Shown: positions 59,235 to 64,000 of the stretch, one piece after another
Numbering within the stretch: position 1 is the stretch's first letter
How the letters are laid out: each line of letters starts with the position of its first letter
Source of the DNA: Gammaproteobacteria bacterium
Lineage (GTDB): Bacteria; Pseudomonadota; Gammaproteobacteria; SZUA-140
Direction: 5' to 3'
DNA: 64,000 nt
NCBI GenBank assembly: GCA_016716465.1
Contig: JADJWH010000004.1
Location: 558,001-622,000 of the forward strand
The notes under the pieces: model-generated
What the model saw: the letters and a program-made list of their open reading frames with translations, nothing else
Databases searched by the model: none
What the model was told of the DNA's origin: nothing
Program-made: the position numbers and the translations under genes

Positions 59235-60710
59235 ATGATGGGCGCAGGCAACCGCGCGGCCGTCCGTGACCGCGAATCCCTCAGCGAGGTGCGTGCCCTC
59301 GCCGGGCAGGCCTTCTCGCGCGCCGCTGGCGCCCCGCTCGTCGCCGGCAACGAAGTGCGTCTGCTGAGCGACGCGCGCGAGAATTATCCCGCCTGGCTCA
59401 CTGCGATCGCGGCGGCGCGCCGCCATATCCACTTCGAAAGCTACATCATCCACGACGACGCGATCGGCTACGAATTCGCCGCCGCGCTGATCCGCAAGGC
59501 GCAGGCGGGCGTGCGCGTGCGCCTCGTCTACGACTGGCTGGGCGGCTTCGGCAAGGCCGCGCGCGGTTTCTGGAATCACCTGCGCAGCGGCGGTGTCGAG
59601 GTGCGCTGCTACAATCCGCCGCGGCTGGACAGCCCGCTCGGCTGGACCTCGCGCGACCATCGCAAGATGCTGGCGGTCGACGGCGAGGTCGGCTTCGTGA
59701 CCGGCCTGTGCATCGGCCGCATGTGGGCGGGCATCCCGGAGCGGAGGCTCGAGCCCTGGCGCGATGCCGGCGTCAGGGTGCGCGGCCCGGCGGTGGCGGA
59801 CATCGAGCAGGCCTTCGCGCAGGTCTGGGAGATGCTGGGCGAGCCGCTGCCCGACGATGAGATCGCCGGGCGCGAGCGGATCGCGCCGGCGGGGGACATG
59901 AGCCTGCGCGTGGTGGCCAGCGTCCCGTCGACGGCGGGCATGTTCCGTCTCGATCAGCTCGTCGCCGCGCTGGCGCGCAAGCGCCTGTGGCTGACCGATG
60001 CCTACTACGCCGGCACCACGCCCTATGTGCAGGCGCTGCGCGCGGCCGCCGAGGACGGCGTCGACGTGCGCCTGCTGGTGCCGAACGGCACCGACATCCC
60101 GTTGCTGAAGCCGCTGTCGCGCGCGGGCTATCGTCCGCTGCTGGAGGCGGGCGTGCGTGTGTTCGAATGGAATGGCGCCATGCTGCACGCCAAGACCGCG
60201 GTCGCCGACGGCAACTGGGCGCGCGTCGGCTCGACCAATCTGAACCTCGCGAGCTGGCTCGGCAACTGCGAGCTGGACGTGGTGGTCGAGGACGAAGGCT
60301 TCGGCGCCGAGATGGAGCGCGTCTATCTCCAGGACCTGGGCAACGCGACCGAGATCGTGCTCGACGCGAAGCGCAAGGTGCGCGCGCCCGGCGCGCCGCA
60401 TTCGCCGCATCCCGTCATGACCAGCGGCGGCGGCCGTGTCGGCCGCGCCGCCGCCGGCGTGGTGCGTATCGGCAACACGGTCGGCGCCGCCTTCACCGGG
60501 CGGCGCGTGCTGGAGCCGATCGAGGCCCGCCTGATGCTCGGCGCCGGTGCGGCCCTGCTGCTGCTGGCCGGCGTGTTCCTGCTGTTTCCCCGCCTGCTGC
60601 TGTATCCGGTGCTGTTTGTTTTCGCCTGGTTCGGCGCCGTGCTGCTGTACCGGGGCTACAAGCTGCATCGCGACAAGACGCCGCGCGACACCGGCACGCG
60701 CGGAGGGTGA
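59235..60710 (+). CDS. Cardiolipin synthase-like phospholipase D family protein
   Basis: 491 aa. Two HKD motifs are intact: H-x-K-x4-D in SRDHRKMLAVDGEVGFVTG and in MLHAKTAVADGNWARVGSTNLN. FESYIIHDDAIGYEFAAALIRKA and VRLVYDWLGGFG precede the first. Unusually for cardiolipin synthase, the hydrophobic helices are at the C-terminus (LMLGAGAALLLLAGVFLLFPRLLLYPVLFVFAWFGAVLLY) and not at the N-terminus. It may make cardiolipin or transfer phosphatidyl groups. ATG 59235 follows GGGAGG. Confidence 0.85.
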   Translation: MMGAGNRAAVRDRESLSEVRALAGQAFSRAAGAPLVAGNEVRLLSDARENYPAWLTAIAAARRHIHFESYIIHDDAIGYEFAAALIRKAQAGVRVRLVYDWLGGFGKAARGFWNHLRSGGVEVRCYNPPRLDSPLGWTSRDHRKMLAVDGEVGFVTGLCIGRMWAGIPERRLEPWRDAGVRVRGPAVADIEQAFAQVWEMLGEPLPDDEIAGRERIAPAGDMSLRVVASVPSTAGMFRLDQLVAALARKRLWLTDAYYAGTTPYVQALRAAAEDGVDVRLLVPNGTDIPLLKPLSRAGYRPLLEAGVRVFEWNGAMLHAKTAVADGNWARVGSTNLNLASWLGNCELDVVVEDEGFGAEMERVYLQDLGNATEIVLDAKRKVRAPGAPHSPHPVMTSGGGRVGRAAAGVVRIGNTVGAAFTGRRVLEPIEARLMLGAGAALLLLAGVFLLFPRLLLYPVLFVFAWFGAVLLYRGYKLHRDKTPRDTGTRGG

Positions 60711-61239
60711 GGCAGGGCGCTCCTGTCGTCCTGGACCGGCAAGGAGCCCGAGGCCCGGGTGGACTCGATCTACGAGAAGTGCGCGACCTCAAGATTCGCT
60801 ACCCGCATGTCGCTAAGAACGGCAAGTACCTGTGGCAGGTGCGCGTGAACACTATGCGCAAACGCATCGGGCAGTTGCTGTGGCATGTGCGGGACTGACG
60901 GGGGGCCGAACCGCGATTTTTTCCCCGCCAGGCAAGGCCATAGCTGATCACGGGTGGGGCTGACCCCGGCGCGGGACCGGCCCGACGGCTGGACAATTCC
61001 CCTGTTTTTCGCTATATTTTGCCGGTATTTTTCAATACCTTACCTGCACTTATGGAAAGGTCGGATTAATTCATGTGGCCCGCCCCGATCAGTGTGAGGG
61101 CAGGCTCCAGCAGGCTACAGGTCTTTGATGTTCTGCCTCTCCGCCCCCCGCCTTCGCGGGGGCAGGCGTTAAATAGCGCGGAATGACGGTCGACAAATTA
61201 CTCAGAGGTTACTTATAAGATCTTATCAAGGGGGTTTCC
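60711..61239. other. 529-base gap between the phospholipase D gene and the methyltransferase
   Basis: Short open stretches up to 60898 (one ending in KYLWQVRVNTMRKRIGQLL) suggest a decayed gene, but no family is recognised. A CCCCCG...CGGGGG hairpin lies at about 61145-61162. AT-rich DNA near 61010-61070 could hold the methyltransferase promoter. No RNA gene was identified. Confidence 0.4.
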
Positions 61240-62283
61240 ATGTCAGGTTCCCAGGGTGACAAGAAGAGTGGTGAATGGGGTTGGGACATGCCGGCCGGCA
61301 TGGATCCGATGAAGGTGATGCAGGTGGCCTCCGCGTACTGGGACTCCTGCGTGCTGCATGCCGCCAACCGGCTGAACATCTTCAGCATCCTGGACGACAA
61401 GAGCAAGGACCTCGACACCCTCGCCCGCGAGACCGAGTCCGATCGCCGCTGCCTGGGCGCGCTGCTGAGCGCGCTGGTCTCGATCGGCTTCCTCGATCGC
61501 GACGGCGACGTCTTCCGCAACAATGAATTCAGCAAGACCTTCCTCGCCGAGTCCAGCAAGTTCTACCAGGGCGGCATCGTCTACATGTTCGAGAACTGGT
61601 ACCAGGCCTGGGGCGGGTTGTACAACACGGTGAAGACCGGCAAGCCCTCGGCGCTGATGCATCAGGCCTACACCGACGAGGAGACGCGCAATTACATGAT
61701 GGGCATGCACAACCGCGCGCTGTCGCAGTCCGACGTGCTGACCTCGATGTTCAACCTCACCGGCAAGAAGCAGCTGATGGACGTCGGCTGCGGCCCGGCG
61801 ACCTTCGCCGTGAAGTTCTGCGAGCGCTACCCCGGCCTCAAGGCCGTGGCGATGGACCGTGAGCAGAACCTGAAGATCGCGAAGGAGGTCGTCGACATGT
61901 ACAACATGCACGACCGCGTGAAGCTGCTGCCCGGCGACTACAACACCGACAGCCTCGGCACCGGCAACGACGCCATGCTGCTCTCCTCGATGACCAACCA
62001 GGAATCGCCGGAGACCATCAAGAAGCTGCTGAAGAAGTGCTACGACTCCATGAACAAGGACGGCGTCATCATGATCCAGGAGCAGCTGCTGTGGGGCGAC
62101 AAGAAGGGCCCCAAGCTCGCCGCCCTGATCGGCGTCAACCAGATCATCAACACCATGCTGGGTTCGTCCTACTCCACCACCGAAATGGAAAACATCCTGC
62201 GCGAGGTCGGCTTCAAGGACATCAAGTCCGAACAGATGGCGCCGCCGAGCCCCTTCATCATGGTCAGCGGCTACAAGCGCTGA
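61240..62283 (+). CDS. SAM-dependent O-methyltransferase (acetylserotonin/BchU type)
   Basis: 347 aa. The N-terminal ~100 residues are the helical dimerisation/winged-helix part (MQVASAYWDSCVLHAANRLNIFSIL, RRCLGALLSALVSIGFLDRDGDVFRNNEFSKTFL). The Rossmann domain has LMDVGCGPATFAVKFCERYPGLKAVAMDREQNLKIAKEVV (motif I and acidic loop) and VIMIQEQLLW after it. The substrate cannot be told from the sequence; relatives methylate small hydroxyl compounds. AAGGGGGTTTCC precedes ATG 61240 and a strong terminator follows, so it is monocistronic. Highly biased codon use (AAG, CTG, GGC) suggests strong expression. Confidence 0.78.
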   Translation: MSGSQGDKKSGEWGWDMPAGMDPMKVMQVASAYWDSCVLHAANRLNIFSILDDKSKDLDTLARETESDRRCLGALLSALVSIGFLDRDGDVFRNNEFSKTFLAESSKFYQGGIVYMFENWYQAWGGLYNTVKTGKPSALMHQAYTDEETRNYMMGMHNRALSQSDVLTSMFNLTGKKQLMDVGCGPATFAVKFCERYPGLKAVAMDREQNLKIAKEVVDMYNMHDRVKLLPGDYNTDSLGTGNDAMLLSSMTNQESPETIKKLLKKCYDSMNKDGVIMIQEQLLWGDKKGPKLAALIGVNQIINTMLGSSYSTTEMENILREVGFKDIKSEQMAPPSPFIMVSGYKR

Positions 62284-62305
62284 CGTCACAGCAAGACTGA
62301 AACAT

Positions 62306-62338
62306 AAAGGCCGCCACCGTTATCGGGGCGGCCTTTTT
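62306..62338 (+). terminator. Intrinsic terminator of the O-methyltransferase gene
   Basis: GGCCGCC (62309-62315) and GGCGGCC (62327-62333) form a stem with an 11-base loop, preceded by AAA and followed by TTTTTGTTTTT. It is a textbook Rho-independent terminator 22 bases after the stop. Confidence 0.9.
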
Positions 62339-62616
62339 GTTTTTGTGGTTCAGGTACTTCACTGGCATGCGCGCCATCGATCCAGGCTGCGTGGCCGATT
62401 CGAATTAATACATATTGGTTAGCAAGATAAAGGTAATGTAATCAGGTTACTTCGTTCAGGCGGTTTATTATCTCCTTGTCGATGGTGACAACCATGCCCT
62501 TCGTTATTGATTGAGGTAGGATTATCGGTGTTGAATCCAGATGGAGAGCGGGGAGGAATATCCGTGTTATACGGAATCGGCCTATCACCAATATCACCGA
62601 TTCCGTCTAATTAACT
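62339..62616. other. 278-base gap upstream of the second cassette array
   Basis: AT-richer DNA without a supported gene. A perfect inverted repeat ACGGAATCGG (62571-62580) / CCGATTCCGT (62597-62606) with a 16-base loop ends 10 bases before the first cassette boundary at 62617. It may be an attI-like or old attC stem, or a regulatory hairpin. No integrase gene is present. Confidence 0.5.
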
Positions 62617-62629
62617 GTTGGATGTCAGA

Positions 62630-63022
62630 ATGGAAAGAGTGAACCCGTATGCTGAAATCGAACGCCGTGTCCGCGAGGCGAAATCACTCGTGGAGCTGGC
62701 TGCGGCCCTTGAGCTTCTTTTGTCCGGTGGCTTTGCGGTTTGGACAGACGGAAGCCTGTACGAGATCAGGCAGCTTGTGGCGCAAGTGCAGGGGCTACGT
62801 ATTGACGTCTTCTCGAGAGAACATGCGCCGCCGCACTTCCATGTGTCGTCGGCAGATATCGATGCAGTTTTCTCTGTTGAGGACTGTTCCCTGATACGAG
62901 GCACGATCGACGGTCGTAGCCGAAAGCTCGTTGAATGGTGGTATGAACGGGGAAGAGAGACGATTGTTGCCGCATGGAATGCAACGCGCCCATCAGACTG
63001 TCCGGTGGGTCCAGTTGCGTAA
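62630..63022 (+). CDS. DUF4160 family protein
   Basis: 130 aa from ATG 62630; an upstream TTG at 62618 overlaps the cassette boundary and is unlikely. The N-terminal ~40 residues are a helical segment (YAEIERRVREAKSLVELAAALELLL). The DUF4160 core follows: IDVFSREHAPPHFHVSSADIDAVFSVEDCSLIRGTI, with the hallmark HxPPHFHV, then a helix LVEWWYERGRETIVAAWNA. DUF4160 genes are often next to DUF2442 genes in toxin-antitoxin-like pairs; no DUF2442 gene is adjacent, and the pair is not seen here. Confidence 0.82.
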   Translation: MERVNPYAEIERRVREAKSLVELAAALELLLSGGFAVWTDGSLYEIRQLVAQVQGLRIDVFSREHAPPHFHVSSADIDAVFSVEDCSLIRGTIDGRSRKLVEWWYERGRETIVAAWNATRPSDCPVGPVA

Positions 63023-63027
63023 GGAAC

Positions 63028-63088
63028 ATCCAACAAGCGCATGCACGCGACGTGCGAGGACGCACGCGCGTGATGCGCGGCGTTAGCC
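63028..63088 (+). other. attC site of the DUF4160 cassette
   Basis: ATCCAACAAGCGCATGCACGC to GTTAGCC, 61 bases, folding through AAGCGCATGCACGCG / CGCGCGTGATGCGC arms with a few unpaired bases, the usual attC layout. Confidence 0.88.
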
Positions 63089-63091
63089 GTC

Positions 63092-63829
63092 ATGTTGGAG
63101 CAAGTTGCTGACACTTTTCGGAAGAACTGCGCAGAGGTCGAGCGGTTGCTGACCTTTGACAAGGACGTGTTGACGGTTGTTATTCAGTTGCTTGAAGGCT
63201 TGCATAGCGAACTGAAGAGAAAATCTGACAATGAGCAGATGAATGGCGGTCGCGTGCTGACCATGGTCCGGAACATTAAAGACAATGACAGCTTACGGCC
63301 CCGCTACGACACCATTCATAGCCAGGCCGTGGTTCTTTTGGTCTCCCACTTCACGTCCGCTCTTGCAGACATGTTTAGGACGTCTGTATCACAGCTTCTT
63401 GATGCCGGAGAACCGGAGAAGGTCTTGAATGAGGAGGTGAAGCTCTCCTTTCGTGAAATGAGAGACAGGGGGTGGGCACTCAAGGAATCGGCCGCCGACC
63501 TTCTTATTGAAAAGAAAGACATTCATTTCCAAGACATGCAGTCAGTGGCTCGCGCCTTCAGAGACTACCTCGGCGTCCAGCTAGAGAAGGACGCGGTCAC
63601 GAACGACATTATTCTGGGTCAGGCAGCTCGCCACGTAATCGTACACGCAAGCGGCAAGGCCAATGAAAGAACCGTCCGTCAGGTCTCAGGGGCCTTCCCG
63701 CGAACCTTGAAACCACGGATCAATGCTGGGGAGATCATTCGATTCGACACGTCCGAAGTCTTGATACTCAGAGACCAAATGCAGATCTATGTCGACAGAG
63801 CCATTAAAGCCATCAGCGCTGTGCCATGA
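63092..63829 (+). CDS. HEPN-motif protein of the second array
   Basis: 245 aa. Long N-terminal helices (MLEQVADTFRKNCAEVERLL, VVIQLLEGLHSELKRK, VVLLVSHFTSALADMFRTSVSQLL), then IILGQAARHVIVHASGKANERTVRQVSG, in which R180-H-V-I-V-H185 followed by A-S-G is the R-x4-H...G pattern of HEPN domains of the RiboL-PSP/MAE_28990 kind. The C-terminus (FDTSEVLILRDQMQIYVDRAIKAI) is another helix. RNase activity is inferred from the motif only. No antitoxin gene is in the cassette. Confidence 0.65.
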   Translation: MLEQVADTFRKNCAEVERLLTFDKDVLTVVIQLLEGLHSELKRKSDNEQMNGGRVLTMVRNIKDNDSLRPRYDTIHSQAVVLLVSHFTSALADMFRTSVSQLLDAGEPEKVLNEEVKLSFREMRDRGWALKESAADLLIEKKDIHFQDMQSVARAFRDYLGVQLEKDAVTNDIILGQAARHVIVHASGKANERTVRQVSGAFPRTLKPRINAGEIIRFDTSEVLILRDQMQIYVDRAIKAISAVP

Positions 63830-63830
63830 C

Positions 63831-63956
63831 GGCTAACAAATCGCTGCAGCGCACGGGTGGCCGGTGGTACTTGGTATGCGAGTCGCTGGCCGGTATCGAT
63901 AATGTGCCCATCATCAGCCTCGGCGAGCCACCCGCCGGTGAGCTCAGTCGTTATGC
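63831..63956 (+). other. attC site of the HEPN cassette
   Basis: GGCTAACAAATCGCTGCAGC to GTTATGC, 126 bases, the longest site in the window, with CCGGTGGTACTTGG and GGCGAGCCACCCGCCGG arms forming an irregular stem. Confidence 0.82.
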
Positions 63957-63965
63957 GGCAAGGTA

Positions 63966-64000
63966 ATGTGCGAAGTAACTGACGAAATCGATCGTGCCAT
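63966..64000 (+). CDS. Start of the next cassette gene, cut by the window edge
   Basis: ATG at 63966, ten bases after the cassette boundary, reads MCEVTDEIDRA before the sequence ends. The position is that of a first codon in a new cassette. Nothing more can be said. Confidence 0.4.
   Translation, partial: MCEVTDEIDRA

Larger units (their letters stand above)
62617..64000 (+). mobile_element. Second integron cassette array, continuing past the window end
   Basis: Two complete cassettes and the start of a third, all in + orientation. The boundaries are GTTGGAT (62617), GTTAGCC (63082) and GTTATGC (63950). The first cassette start GTTGGATGT is the exact reverse complement of ACATCCAAC, where its attC opens at 63026, and GTTAGCCGTC at 63082 is that of GACGGCTAAC at 63828. 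It lies 20 kb from the first array in the same orientation. Confidence 0.87.

Noticed and set aside
57933..60668. Very long open frame on the minus strand across the membrane-protein and phospholipase D genes
   Set aside because: High-GC coding DNA commonly leaves open antisense frames; the product is low-complexity and Arg/Gln/His rich, and the plus-strand genes have clear family motifs and ribosome binding sites.
60723..60898. Short open stretch after the phospholipase D gene as a small gene
   Set aside because: It continues from antisense-like or shifted frames of the upstream gene, lacks a start with a ribosome binding site and matches no family I know.
62618..62629. TTG start for the DUF4160 protein
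   Set aside because: The TTG is part of the GTTGGAT cassette boundary; the ATG at 62630 lies just inside the cassette and is the better start.

Overview
The window reads as a high-GC gammaproteobacterial chromosome, probably from an autotroph. Fructose-1,6-bisphosphatase and phosphoribulokinase (two Calvin-cycle enzymes) sit in a housekeeping background of lgt-thyA-folA, a split glycine cleavage system (gcvT, gcvH, gcvPA, gcvPB), thiD-thiE, hemL, mtgA and rlmI. No rRNA or tRNA gene and no CRISPR array was recognised. The species cannot be named from the sequence; a sulfur-oxidising Chromatiales/Acidiferrobacterales-like lineage is an inference only.

Layout. 1-6.6 kb: Dabb-domain protein, glucokinase and 6-phosphogluconolactonase, YhcB/ZapG, lgt-thyA-folA, rlmI. 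6.8-14.4 kb: fbp, then a glycine cleavage cluster with a thiol peroxidase between the two P subunits; gcvPA carries a one-base frameshift. 14.5-25.3 kb: kelch protein, small membrane proteins, SIMPL protein, YyaL, MarC, a DamX/ExeA-like ATPase with SPOR domain broken at a 12-G tract, phosphoribulokinase, and two exported proteins. 25.5-34.5 kb: thiD-thiE, hemL, tas, a 990-residue LVIVD beta-propeller protein, a family 6 DNA glycosylase, OsmC, mtgA. A palindromic repeat built on GGGGACAGATTTATTTT occurs five times between 17.9 and 33.7 kb, flanks yyaL and supplies the last codons of thiE.

34.87-42.18 kb is the most remarkable part: nine same-strand single-gene integron cassettes separated by attC sites, with no integrase in view. 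Each cassette can be checked internally, because its first bases are the reverse complement of the start of its own attC. The cargo is rich in defence-like genes: a Shedu (SduA) nuclease, an AbiU2-type HEPN protein, a DUF3800 protein, a caspase-like protease and another HEPN-motif protein, with a DUF2489 protein, a membrane protein, a lipoprotein and a small orphan. A second array starts at 62.62 kb (DUF4160, a third HEPN-motif protein, then a gene cut by the window edge) and runs out of the window. A decayed HxlR gene and a solitary attC-like relic at 42.8-43.2 kb hint that cassette DNA once extended further.

42.2-62.3 kb between the arrays holds small accessory genes (cytochrome P460, RsgA-type GTPase, two DHFR/RibD-like reductases, SnoaL, VOC, DUF4256, DUF3465, isoprenylcysteine methyltransferase-like, thioredoxin-like plus HxlR), a lipoprotein/HEAT-repeat pair, a truncated acetyltransferase, TfoX-N and cupin proteins, a run of small membrane proteins ending in a cardiolipin synthase-like phospholipase D protein, and an O-methyltransferase with a clear terminator.
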